Made by a program: the position numbers and the translations under genes
The notes under the pieces: generated by a model
The model's input: only the letters and a program-made list of their open reading frames with translations
Databases searched by the model: none
Told to the model about the DNA's origin: nothing
Part shown: positions 33,701 to 43,806 of the stretch, piece by piece
Numbering within the stretch: the stretch's first letter is position 1
Layout of the letters: each line of letters begins with the position of its first letter
DNA from: Steinernema hermaphroditum
Taxonomy: Eukaryota; Nematoda; Chromadorea; Rhabditida; Steinernematidae
Assembly (NCBI GenBank): GCA_030435675.1
Contig: CM059624.1
Coordinates: forward strand, 4,116,769-4,180,768
DNA length: 64,000 nucleotides
Direction of reading: 5' to 3'

Positions 33701-36062
33701 AGTTTTGGTAAAATCGAGAAATGGGAATTTAATAATTTTCAACCGATTTATAAAATTTTATGAAAGTACTCTTTAAATTGTGCCGAACAAGCGCTTACTG
33801 TTTCATCATTCGTTAATTGTTGTGGTAATGACCGTCAGCGCCAGATCGGGAAGCGGATTAACGAGCGCGCCGATCTCTGCTAAGCCGTTGATTAGCTCGG
33901 TCACATGTCTTGTTGTCGTCTATTTCGGTCGCCGATGTCACAACGCCGTAAGCGATCTTGACATTAAGCAGCGCTCTCCCATTAGGCCACATCCGTTCCG
34001 TGTTTATCATTCGAAAAGATCATTTGGGTGCATTAGGAAACGTCTTAAAAGCATCAATTCCTGTTTTTTAGTCGATCTTCCTGTTTCTGGACGTGTCGGC
34101 ATCTCCCGGATTTCTATTCCCATGTAGTCGTCCTACCGTAGCAGGCACGACTTCCCTCTAATGGCACTGGACGGCTTCTGCCATCGTGATGACTCACATA
34201 AGAAGCTTTTGCTCTTCCCGGCTTCTTCTTCTTTCCCTAGCCCTTAACCATTAGCAACGAACTGATTTTTTCTCATTTTGGTTGCTAAGAGCGCGGAGAG
34301 AGTCGCCTCCTTTTCCACCGAGAAACCACTCATTTGCTCATTTCCGCTCTTGTTTAACCGAGTGCTTTTGTGTTAGGACGTGTGAGCGGCGGCGCTGTTT
34401 TGACGGATTGGTTAGTGTGTGAATTGGGCTTGTTATCGTGTGTACTGTCCGCTGAATCATGGTGAGAAAAAACGGGCATATGAATTGAGTTTAGATGAAC
34501 GATGTGGTTGATGCGGTGATCATAGGTTTACCTCTGCACGAGCAATAGCATCGTGCTGATCATCTGATTGAAGATTTGTCGAGAACTGTGTATATTCATG
34601 GTCCACTGCCAACCACTTTTGTATGAATTTTGCCAGCGAGCAGGTGTAGTAAACGATATAGAAATGCGGGGTGATGGATTAGACAATTACCGATAGCCTT
34701 GGTCAGTTCTGTATCTTTGACTTGTGTCTCCAACGATCACCTGAGCTCCCCGAATAAGTTAAAATTTGCGCTCTGAATTCTCGGCCGTCATTACACAATG
34801 ATCGTTTTACTCAGTTCAAGTCGAATGTATCTTCCAAAGCTTACAACCATTATCCGCACTTCAGATAGCCGCCCAATCAGTTCTGGGCGATGCTCAAACA
34901 TGGAAATGCGACCGAAGCCTAGACGATGCTCCAAATTACCAGGCAGGCATCGGCACTGATGGGGTGGCCCTTTGTTGAGCTCAAAATGAATAGCGTAAAA
35001 GTCGTGTAACTATTAATAACACAAACCTATTATATTTCAGTATCTTATTTTATTTTTCATGCCGTCATCGTATAAGAATGAACTGTACACATTGGTTGAT
35101 TTTTTTTTGAACAGGATGAATACTTATTTTGATGATTTTGGTTCTGGCACAAACTAAGGCTATAGAAAATACTCGATTTTCCCAATTTCAGCGAAAGAGA
35201 GATTTCTATTTTCCCACGCAGGTCACCATTCAGGTCCAATTTTTGTGCGCACATAGTACAGTCAGTGTGGTGGCCAGTGGTATTCATAAGTGACTTTTAA
35301 TTTATGTCACTTGACAGCGGAGACAAGAAATTGCCGCAAATGGGATTTTTGACCTGTGAGACGTTCCATTTCAGGAGCTTAAAACTAAGACATACTAAGA
35401 TGTACAACATCTGCGAAACCTTCAAACGCAGAAAGCAGAAATAACCCTTTCAAGCAAAAAATCAAGCATAGACAACCTCCTAACCCTACATATACCGAGG
35501 CATTTTATACAATTTTTGTATTTTTTTCGAAACAAATTCTACAGCACTTTCTGGTCACCTTGTATTTGTGTGCCTAGAGTAAAGGGCCTCGTGTTACCGT
35601 TGTTGTGCATCCCTTGTGTTAGTCCAACATCCCAACAGTGACTACGCTCTTGTGCATTATGAGGTATCTAGCATGGTAAACATCATTGATGCAAGAGTAA
35701 ACGAATAAATCCCCAACAAATTTACAGAACGTTCGAGCCATAAAATATATAAATATGTAATAAAGTACATGGAAGCCATTTTCTTTATCTGGAAAGGCTA
35801 AAGAATGAGCCATGTTATATCATTACCATGGTGTTCCGAAAGAAAATCTCGATTTTTTTTCGAAAGTGCAATAATCTATGGAAACGGAATAGACGAAGGA
35901 CAGTAGAATTTCAAATTGAATCTCATACCAGTCCCTATGAACATCAACTTCATATGATTCGTTCTAAATTGTGTCATTACTTTATCCTTGATCGATATTT
36001 ATCGACTGATAATGCCTCTATACTGAACTTTCACTCCACAGATCTTAGAATTTCCTAATGCT

Positions 36063-36360
36063 ATGGAGGAGACTATCACGTCACCGATCCCTAAGACAGC
36101 ATTCACCGGGTCACCTTTGCCCAACCGGTTCCACTCTTCCCCTCCGATCGCTTTTTATCTTCCTCTTCAATCGGCCGACGATCATTCTGAAATTGCGCGC
36201 TGAGTCAACAACGCCTACTTTGACTCTTGTCCCCCCTGCTTTGGGCGCATCGTGTTTTTCGCGTCGCCAAACTCGATGTCTCCCGCTGATAGCTGGTGAA
36301 CTTCCAGATTGACTATTTTTCTACATATCATCCCGACGGGTACGCGCACAATACGCTTAA
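36063..36360 (+). pseudogene. Broken 5' coding region of the ATP-grasp gene
   Basis: From ATG 36063 the frame reads MEETITSPIPKTAFTG to a TGA at 36201-36203, then continues in the same frame with NNAYFDSCPPCFGRIVFF to a second TGA at 36297. Protein-like sequence then shifts frame (NFQIDYFSTYHPDGYAHNTL from about 36302), shifts again at the AAA near 36359 (EDDVIDRFSHDDYCRS), and shifts again near a TTT at about 36410 into the frame of the intact exon 1 (RHRLNLDGLKKPGNVRLVVV). Crossing one nonsense codon and three one-base changes gives one continuous protein. Either a decayed N-terminus or sequence errors. No intron with usable sites explains it. Confidence 0.55.
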
Positions 36361-39300
36361 ATGAGGATGACGTCATCGACCGCTTCTCGCACGACGATTA
36401 TTGTCGCTCTTTGGCGACATCGTCTCAATTTGGACGGACTCAAGAAACCGGGAAATGTGCGACTGGTGGTGGTGGGACCGCCGCATCTGGTCGCCAACGA
36501 AACAGAGTGAGTTGTTGTTTACATTTAGACGTGCAAGCAAAAAATCCCTTGTTATTCATGTACTGTATTCACGGTGGTTCCTGCTTGGCTTAGAAGCGCT
36601 CTTTGAACCATACCTCATTCGTGAAATACTGACCATTAAGGAAGCAGAGAAAGTGTGCCCTTGAAAACTGGGTCACAAAGTGAGTCATTCAAATTTGTGT
36701 GTTCTGTAAGTACACAACGCTTATTCATGCTGTGACCGATAACGTCACTCATAGCGCTGTGATCATGTGACTGCTTTCGGGGAACATTACAATTAAGGTC
36801 TTTTATCAGGATCATAAGATAACACACGATGACAGCCTCTAGAAATAGATAGAAAAGATACCGGTTTACCGGAGTTCAGAAGACCAACTTATAGATAGGT
36901 AATGCATCTACGCCTTTCACACCATAAAAGTTGGGCATAAAGCCGTTTACCTCAGGAATGATTTCGGCCGTCTAATGCGATTTCCGATACGCTTCACATT
37001 ACGAAATGTGGAAAAACAGTGGAAACACATTGGCTAACCTGCACTGCTATAAGCTCCACGCAACTGATGTTCAATTCATAATAGGATTGCTTTGCTTTAT
37101 TGCTATTTGCAACTCAAGACCTACCGCGAAATGCGTTATCACGTTTCTCATCTCACATGCATTATTAACGCAAACCGCACTTCTCCAGTTTCCGTTTAAG
37201 TACTATGTTAGTGAGTCTTGTATAGATATTCTGTAGCAGTCTTATCATATTAAGACAGTCTAGATGATATGCCAAACAAGATCATTTAGAAACAGTCTAC
37301 TTCTCATCCTAGATAGTCCTGCACTTTCAAATCCATTCAAAGATTATCTTTTCTTTGCCTGACCTTGTACTTCAAAGTCAACGGCTGGTCTCCCTACGAG
37401 TCCAGTTGAAGTTACTGCGCACTTGAGGTTAGTTGAAATTCGTGTTTACAAAAGACTATGTAAAATGTTCTACTTGCGGTAACAAGCAAGAACGAAGTGG
37501 AAATCCACTAGCAAGGGAGTGTTTATAAGTGCCGCGCGTAGATCGGACAAAGGATAGAGCAGTTGGCGTGTGGACTCGAACTAAAATGAATTCGCCTTCC
37601 CTAAAGGTCACCCAATATGAACTTTATGGGATTCCATGAGACAATGCGTGGCAGCACCTATCAACAATTTCTTAGAATATTCTTACGGGAGTCCCCAGTA
37701 GCAAAGCTTTCTATTAAATTTAATGGCAGGAGGTGAACAACCCTAATTTCAGAATCGACGTTTACTACCAAATCGAAAGTCCGATCTCCCCTCGAGACCA
37801 GAACTTTAGTGCTTTAATCCAGAAGATTCGCGAACTTCTTGCTAACTACGGGAACTCATGCAGAAAATTGTGCGCCTTCGAACACATTCTACAAAGACCC
37901 ATCGCCAAGGTAAAGCTGCGGCTCGCTGACTCAGCGTTTCCATCGCATTTCAGCTACGCTACGAGATGGACATCGACGGGATTCTCCCGGAGAACCTCGA
38001 GCAGTTCTTCCACCTAAAAGAACTGAAACTGATGGCCCGGAAGGGTGGAATGACAACGGTGAAGTGGTGCTCTTTCGGTTCGGTGCAGGGCCACGCCGAA
38101 GCGTGGATCGACCAGGCCAAACAGCAAGTCGGCCAGTATCCGATGATCGTAAAACCGGCCAGCACGATATCTCACTGCGTCCACACCATGAGAGTCACGA
38201 GAAACGACGAGGAGTTACGGGCGTGGATTCGGACACGTTCGACGAAGGTCAACGGAGACGCGGAGTATCTGGTGGAGGAGTGCCTTCACAATGGCCACGA
38301 GTTCACAGCTGTTTGCTCCGCCAAATCCGGTTTAATAGGTAAGCAAATGCCCAAGAACCTGGCGCTTAGTATTGATCCAGGCTTGCATTCCTCTCTTGCA
38401 ACGCTATTCTGTCTGGAGGGTCCTCAATCTGTTAAAACCTGATGTATCCCTGGTTTTAAGCGGTATGCAGAGAGCACAGATGACAATCGGATGGCCTCCG
38501 CCCCGTCCCTGGCTTTAACGGATTGAGGACCGTCAAGACAGAATAGCGTTACAAACGGTCGCACTTTTCCCGCCTCGGATCGGATCCAACTCACAAGGGA
38601 AATTCACAACACGACCCTCGAACTTCCCTTGTGAGCCGGCTCGGATTGCGAAATACTGAGCCGAGCCGGCTCTAGTTCTGTCTCAGATGGCTCCGAGCCG
38701 GTCCGACTCGGGGCCCGTCAACATAACCGGGAAATTCGATGATTCCATTCAATAATTCGGCTCCGATTCATCCCCGTTTCAGGAACGTTCGCGACAGTCA
38801 ACCCAGCGAAGACACTCTTCGACTCTGTCCGCTACCAAACACCCTACGCCATCGAGTTCCTTACGGTAGATCAAACACGTGACACATTTCCCGGAGTGGA
38901 GTCCTTTGTCATCCAAGGACTCAAATCGGCGTTTTCTAAGATTACCGAGTCGCTCATTTTCGTCAAAGGGTTCTACAAGGTACTGCTGCTTCTCACTTTA
39001 CCTCTTAAGATCAACCATCTAGGGTCACAACAGCATCTACTTCATGAATGCATCCATTGACATTCCATCCGAATCGTTCGCCAAACTATTCTATCATTCG
39101 CATAATTCGAAAAGCTGGGAGTCGAAGGTGATTGAGAACGCGATCGACGACTTAGAGGTGCTGAACTAGCCGGACGCTCTTTCACAATGTGTCTTTCACA
39201 GCCCGAAGCGCTGGATAACGAATTCAACATGCTCATCAACTTCCCCCACTGTGAGGGCGTCCTTCTTCACCAGACGAACGTGCCAAAACGACAGAGCGCG

Positions 39301-39626
39301 ATGCGTGTGGCTTGGCGAGTGGCCGAGGGAGAGGAGCTGCTGGATTCGGACAACACCGATGATAATGTACTTCAGGTACGGTTTTTCAAGAGATCTGGAA
39401 ATGTGAATATGTCGCTTAGATTTTCCTCCGAAATCCGAACAGAGACATGCTTCTTCGCGACGTCGAAGACATCAGCCAGAACACCTACATCACCATCGAT
39501 CGTCTTTCGCTCATCGACAAACACAACGTGTGCCGACGAATCCATATCCCTCATAAACAGTCTTCCGACAGACTCACCATGTCGGGGGGCAACCAGCTGA
39601 TGCGGAGTTGTACGACCAATGATTGA
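36361..39626 (+). CDS. ATP-grasp domain enzyme (carboxylate-amine ligase-like)
   Basis: Seven exons: 36361-36506, 37753-37909, 37954-38338, 38783-38979, 39023-39157, 39202-39375 and 39420-39626 (466 aa from the only intact in-frame ATG; phases all agree). Conserved-looking elements include GNVRLVVVGPPHLVANETE in exon 1; in exon 3 the ATP-binding Lys segment QYPMIVKPAST and the YLVEECLHNGHEFTAVC strand, followed across the exon 3/4 join by the G-T region. These are ATP-grasp features: ATP-dependent ligation of a carboxylate to an amine or other nucleophile. Substrate unknown; carnosine-synthase or biotin-carboxylase-like relatives are possible. The N-terminus appears truncated by upstream lesions (36063-36360). 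AATAAA lies at 39644. Intron 1 is 1246 nt, and intron 3 (444 nt) contains a MITE-like inverted repeat. Confidence 0.8.
38399..38551. mobile_element. MITE-like inverted repeat within ATP-grasp intron 3
   Basis: Left arm 38399-38439 (CAACGCTATTCTGTCTGGAG, GGTCCTCAATCTGTTAAAAC) pairs with right arm 38511-38551 (GGCTTTAACGGATTGAGGAC, CGTCAAGACAGAATAGCGTT), about 41 bp with few mismatches. The arms enclose about 70 bp. A fragment of the same end (CTATTCTGTCTTGACGGTC) occurs at about 54322, so the element is dispersed. Confidence 0.65.
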
Positions 39627-39643
39627 GCTGTTGTGGAAATGTG

Positions 39644-39649
39644 TAATAA
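39644..39649 (+). terminator. Poly(A) signal of the ATP-grasp gene
   Basis: AATAAA 18 bp after the stop codon, followed by a T-rich stretch. The next gene's ATG is at 39772, a spacing close to that of nematode operon intercistronic regions. Confidence 0.6.
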
Positions 39650-39691
39650 AGACTTTTATTTTTCAACGAAGGAGTTGGTGTTATTCAAATG

Positions 39692-39728
39692 GTACGATTA
39701 GCCGCGCGGTGGGCGCCGCTAATCGTAC
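39692..39728. repeat. Perfect 11-bp inverted repeat between two genes
   Basis: GTACGATTAGC at 39692-39702 and GCTAATCGTAC at 39718-39728 flank a GC-rich 15-base loop. The hairpin sits 43 bp after the upstream poly(A) signal and 44 bp before the next ATG. Confidence 0.6.
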
Positions 39729-39771
39729 ACCTCGGCGCTAATGGGACCTTTGTGTGCGCGAAGCCTACATC

Positions 39772-40321
39772 ATGGAAAACGGCCTGCTCCTCACTATTGA
39801 GACGTCGGAGAACAACAGTATTGCCAGGAAGGAGTTGGAACCGATGATTCGATCGCGTTGCGACGTACGACAATCCAAGGACGCCCGACTCCAAGTACGA
39901 GTTGGAGCAGCTCGAGAAGGATTCTGAGGACGACAAAGAATCGGACACGTGCGCTAGTCCCGAGAAGAAGCCGAATCTCTCAGAGAAGACGGGAAAGGAG
40001 AACGACCGCCAGACGCTAGCTCGAGACGTGGAATGGTATGAGGACATGAGAAGAAACAACGAGGAAGCGGAACGAAGAGACGACCGGATAAGGGCCTCTG
40101 TCCAGATACCGCCATCCATCGAGAAATTGTATCGAGAGAGCGAGAGAAGTGGCGAAAAGTCTACCGCTTCGAAGGAGAAGGAGCTGCACGAAGCAGTAAA
40201 GCAAGCCGCTCAGCTGAAAAAGAACAACGCAAAACTGGAAGAAGTAACGGAGCTCCTGGACGTAAGAAAGGAGTTCTTCGATGCCCGATTGGAAAAGAAT
40301 CAAAAAGGAACGAGGATTTGA
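39772..40321 (+). pseudogene. Frameshifted coiled-coil gene, possible second gene of an operon
   Basis: From ATG 39772 the frame starts MENGLLLTIETSENNSIARK and runs to about 39848. The protein-like sequence then continues one base out of frame (DRVATYDNPRTPDSKYELEQ) and stays open to the stop at 40321, giving about 183 residues in all. The main part is acidic then strongly charged and heptad-like (EKLYRESERS, LKKNNAKLEEVTELLDVRKE), indicating a coiled coil. One missing base in ATTC near 39848 would repair the frame, so this is a one-base disablement or a sequence error. The family is not recognised. Same strand as the ATP-grasp gene, 145 bp after its stop. Confidence 0.5.
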
Positions 40322-40562
40322 AGACACGACTCACGAATGCCAGCCGTGCGGCCCGCCCCGGCTGGATCTGAGGCCGACGCTTCGGAAGATTAACTTGTTA
40401 AAAGCGAATTTTAGACTTGACGGACTCTTTCAGATGATATAATGTGCAGAGTGCAACGACGAAGAACGCAACCTCAAAAATGAAGTTTTTTAAAAACGAA
40501 ATTAATATTGGATGATTGCATCGCTTGTATGTATTTAACGCAGGGGATGATGTGCTTTGGGA

Positions 40563-41366
40563 ATGACTTCGACTCAATTCAAAATGGTTGTTGCCCGGGA
40601 TTCTGGATCCACCCTTCAAGCCACGTTTTATGCACACCATCGAAAGGAGAACTTCAAGATTGTTCAGTCTTGTGGTCGAGAAAGAACCGCCTATCCCTCT
40701 CGTCGAATCACGAAACTCGCCTACACCGTAGCTGGCTCAGAAGTTTCCAGAATAGGGCACTTCAAGGATACTTCTGTAAGACAATTTCAAGGCCACTTGA
40801 CGCGCTTCCTTAAAAATACACGCGCCAAAGCCGATGTGAACCTGCTAGATGTAAAGAGAGTTTACGCCGAAAGTGATCTCAGTCCACTGATAGCCAAGTT
40901 TCGCCTTCCAGTAACCTCTCTAAACTGCTCTGAAGTAGTGGGACATTCGGAAGATTTGGAAAAGCTGCTGGAACGCCAAGGAAAGAACATATACCTTCGA
41001 CGAATCTGTTTGAATGGGACAGAACTTGCTCCACGCTGCATAGATCTCATGGTGGAAATGCTGAAGAAGTTGAAGATTGAAACCTTTGAAATGACTACAT
41101 GTAGCCACTCGTTTGGAGTGCAAGACCTTCTCCAAATACTGAAGCACTGGTGCTCAGAAGGATCGCCATTGATCGAGATGGTCATTGGAGTACCTTGTGG
41201 TAGCCGGTTTATCATCGATGTGAAAGGACTTTTGCGGAAGGAAATAGGCGCTTTTGACGTTTCCGATATCAGCGAGGAGAAGATCGAAGTGAAGAGCTTG
41301 TTGCATGGAAAACGAGTGACCATTTCGAAAAGTTACACTGCGGCTGTTCGGGTTGAATTTCACTAG
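40563..41366 (+). CDS. F-box-associated-like protein lacking a visible F-box
   Basis: Single open frame of 267 aa from ATG 40563 (an in-frame TGA at 40548 limits upstream extension). The last two-thirds read as alternating strand and helix with features of nematode F-box-associated (FBA/FTH-like) domains: VNLLDVKRVY, LPVTSLNCSEV, LKKLKIETFEM, LLQILKHWCSEGSPLIEM and IDVKGLL. The initial ~60 residues are basic and unlike an F-box, so an upstream F-box exon may be lost or unrecognised. AATAAA at 41394-41399 supports a real 3' end. Substrate recognition is inferred from family resemblance only. Confidence 0.6.
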   Translation: MTSTQFKMVVARDSGSTLQATFYAHHRKENFKIVQSCGRERTAYPSRRITKLAYTVAGSEVSRIGHFKDTSVRQFQGHLTRFLKNTRAKADVNLLDVKRVYAESDLSPLIAKFRLPVTSLNCSEVVGHSEDLEKLLERQGKNIYLRRICLNGTELAPRCIDLMVEMLKKLKIETFEMTTCSHSFGVQDLLQILKHWCSEGSPLIEMVIGVPCGSRFIIDVKGLLRKEIGAFDVSDISEEKIEVKSLLHGKRVTISKSYTAAVRVEFH

Positions 41367-41393
41367 CCGACTGGTGATTTTTGTAAGTAGCTG

Positions 41394-41399
41394 AATAAA
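41394..41399 (+). terminator. Poly(A) signal of the F-box-associated-like gene
   Basis: AATAAA 28 bp after the stop codon at 41366. Confidence 0.55.
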
Positions 41400-41978
41400 A
41401 ATTCTAGATCCTATAACGGTGACAAATAGTAGCAGAAAGAAAGGAATCAGTTATGTGTCTGCATTTCCAGACACCCCGGTGATGGGAATCCATCTTGTTT
41501 GCCGTGCTCGGACAGGCCATTGCAGCTCCAACAAGCAACCCTACAGTGTACAAGCAATCTATATACCGGGTGGGGCATAAATGCTGTAAATAGGTCAAAC
41601 TTCTCAATTTATCTTGATTTTTTGGCTTCCTAGTACCAGTGCTGTTGTTGTATTCGTGTTGCTCGTCCTTTTTTCGATCTAGGATAATTGTTCCACCTGT
41701 CTGGTTGAGCATTTGGTTGGTCAGATGGCGAACCCCGTGGCACTTGTGACTGTTCCGGTTCCGACTATACTTCTCATTGAGAAGATGTTTATGTTTTGCC
41801 CTTTGGCGCCCGCACTGTCGCGCCCTCTCCCTCCATCTCCCCTATCGTCGACAGACAACTGTCTGTCATCGACAAGTTCTAACTTCTCTCTGCGCTCCAG
41901 CCTTCTCCCTTTCGCACCACAATTCGTTGCGCGGCCCTTTCAGTAAGTCATTCGTGCTTTGACGCCTGGTTGCACCGT

Positions 41979-42150
41979 GACAATTATAATACAAACGTTC
42001 GTTTCAACTCAGAAATATGCGAACGTTACTCAAAATCGCCTTAATTTCAGAATCTCCCGATTCTCAATGATGGAATCGATCTTCTGAGCGCTTTATTCAA
42101 GTGAACGTAAGTGGTATTTCTAGATAAAATATGAACAAACATAAAAAATT
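41979..42150. repeat. ~175-bp dispersed repeat, second copy at 44979-45155
   Basis: Shared blocks in order: TATAATACAAA[CT]GTTCGTTTC, TTTCAGAATC[TC]CCCGATTCTC, TCGATCTTCTGAGC, GTAAGTGGTATTT and a TATGAAC[AG]AACAT[AC]AAAAA end. Both copies carry the acceptor-like TTTCAG and donor-like GTAAGT around a ~65-bp core, so the element could look like an exon to splicing machinery or gene finders. Confidence 0.65.
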
Positions 42151-43760
42151 TACCTACTGAAAACTTACTAAAATGTCAAGGCTGTAAGAATACACATGTC
42201 TGGCGCGTTCAGGAAGCATTATGTAAGAGCGGCCCATCGTCACTAAGATCGAAGCTCAGGACGGAGGTCCCCTAGTGTGAGGGACGACTGCAGCTGGACG
42301 GCTAGCCTGGAGTGGTTCCGGAGCCGTGTGATACTTGCGTAGGACCAAGGGCGTGTTAGGAGCCCGGTCCATTTTTCGTGTGATTGTTTGGTTGCGTGTG
42401 TGAACATAAAAGAGTGATCCCCTCAGGTGTGTGACGTGTTTACGACGATTGAGACTGATTAGAACGTGTCCACAGCTCTTAGAGTTCAGGGAGAAAAACC
42501 TAATTTAACTAAAAGTACCTCTACTGTGCTTCAAAGCCTTGTCCATGTTTGTGCACCTAGCATGCCCTGTAATAAGCCTTGCGCATATGGTGAAAACTAT
42601 AAAGATTACGTTTTCGAATTGATAGATACAACGATTGATTCGTCGTTTCGAAGGTCGCTCATATATGTATAGTACATCTCAGAATCGGTCAAGTTCTGAA
42701 AATCACACTGAATTTTAAATCTGTCAGCTACACATGAAAGTAAAACTGAACTGCAAAAGCTGTGTTGTGAATCGCGTATCTAATTGCGAATTTCGCTGCT
42801 AAAGTTGCACTCTGCCTTAAAAACACTGACTTTTTAATACTTAATACCTTGAGTAGCCCCCCTCCCCCTATGAATACCTTATCATGCTTTAGAGTCGTAA
42901 ATTTCTTACGCCCTCGTTACTTCGGACTCCCCTTTCCAGCCGTAGCCTTAATGCCGTCGGACCAGAATCCACGCCCTAATGTATTGAAGATACTATCCGT
43001 GACCCACGGATTCCGCCGCAGGGATGCCCTCGAAGCTGTAGAAGAGCAGTTATTCCAAGAACTATAAAGGTTGTTGTTGTTGTTTTGGTTTGTTTTGTTC
43101 TGTGTGTGTGTTTCGAGGTTTCAAGGGCGTTGTCGGTTCATTTCCACTTCTCGTATGCTAGGGCTTTTAGTTTATGACCAAAATCCCCTCTCCTTTTGGT
43201 CCTGTTTCCCTGTTCACCAGCTCAAGCTCCTCCCTTTCTTTTGTTTGTAAGCTCCGCCCCAATGTCGCGCGCTTAAAAGCGACTTGTCGTGCTTCCTGTA
43301 TACCATTGTATCATTCTTCTGTACAAGATAAAATTTGTAAAAGAACTTTCGTCTCCCAGCAGAACCCACCGGCCTAAGTTCGTCGCAAAAGCCCGACCAG
43401 TCTCTGCACTGAGTCAGCACAGTTTACTTAATGTGGTACACTTAGCACATACCCACTCTATCCCGGTCATCGCTCCTTCACAAAACAAAACAAAATAAAC
43501 AGAAACATGGTAGATCACCAGAGTGGGAAGGAATATGCTGATGGAAAACATAAACAGCCCAGTGGGAAACTGAATCGGCCGACACAAGAATGTTGAAATA
43601 TTATGATTTCTATAAGATAAAAGAGAAGACGCCGATGTGGACAGTTTCTTCTGTGTTGTGAAGGATTGCTTACGGCTCCAGCATCGTATTCCTTTTAGAT
43701 GTCCATTTTAAGACAATTTCAGATAAACTCCCAACTCCCAACTTACAACCAACCAACACC

Positions 43761-43806
43761 ATGTCTGCAATCTACAAGGCCAAGTCCATGAAGAAAGCCC
43801 TAGAAG
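43761..43806 (+). CDS. Candidate short first exon
   Basis: ATG after an A/C-rich leader (ACAACCAACCAACACC) opens MSAIYKAKSMKKALE and ends at a GTAAAT donor. The leader resembles an efficient translation context. Possible downstream exons at 43.88-44.20 kb were examined but none has convincing splice sites. Low confidence. Confidence 0.2.

Larger units (their letters stand above)
23034..36060. other. Long gene-poor interval
   Basis: Thirteen kilobases without a recognisable gene. Contents that can be supported: a dispersed-element copy at 23205-23320, a plausible minus-strand terminal exon at 27017-27259, a GC-rich island at about 29190-29660 and an inverted relative of the 126-bp repeat at 33557-33700. 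Several minus-strand frames between 27.6 and 29.05 kb have protein-like composition (for example residues coded by 28627-28860) but could not be joined into a gene model. Near 34457 a GC-rich leader-like stretch ends with ATG directly followed by GTGAGA, which could be a start codon at an exon edge, but no following coding exon was found. Confidence 0.5.

Noticed and set aside
34240..34295. TTAGCAAC...GTTGCTAA inverted repeat resembling RFX X-box halves
   Set aside because: The spacing is too wide for one X-box and no ciliary gene is recognisable downstream.
37733..38017. 94-aa plus-strand frame as a gene start
   Set aside because: It crosses the 37910-37953 intron of the ATP-grasp gene. The spliced frame is clearly coding and in phase.
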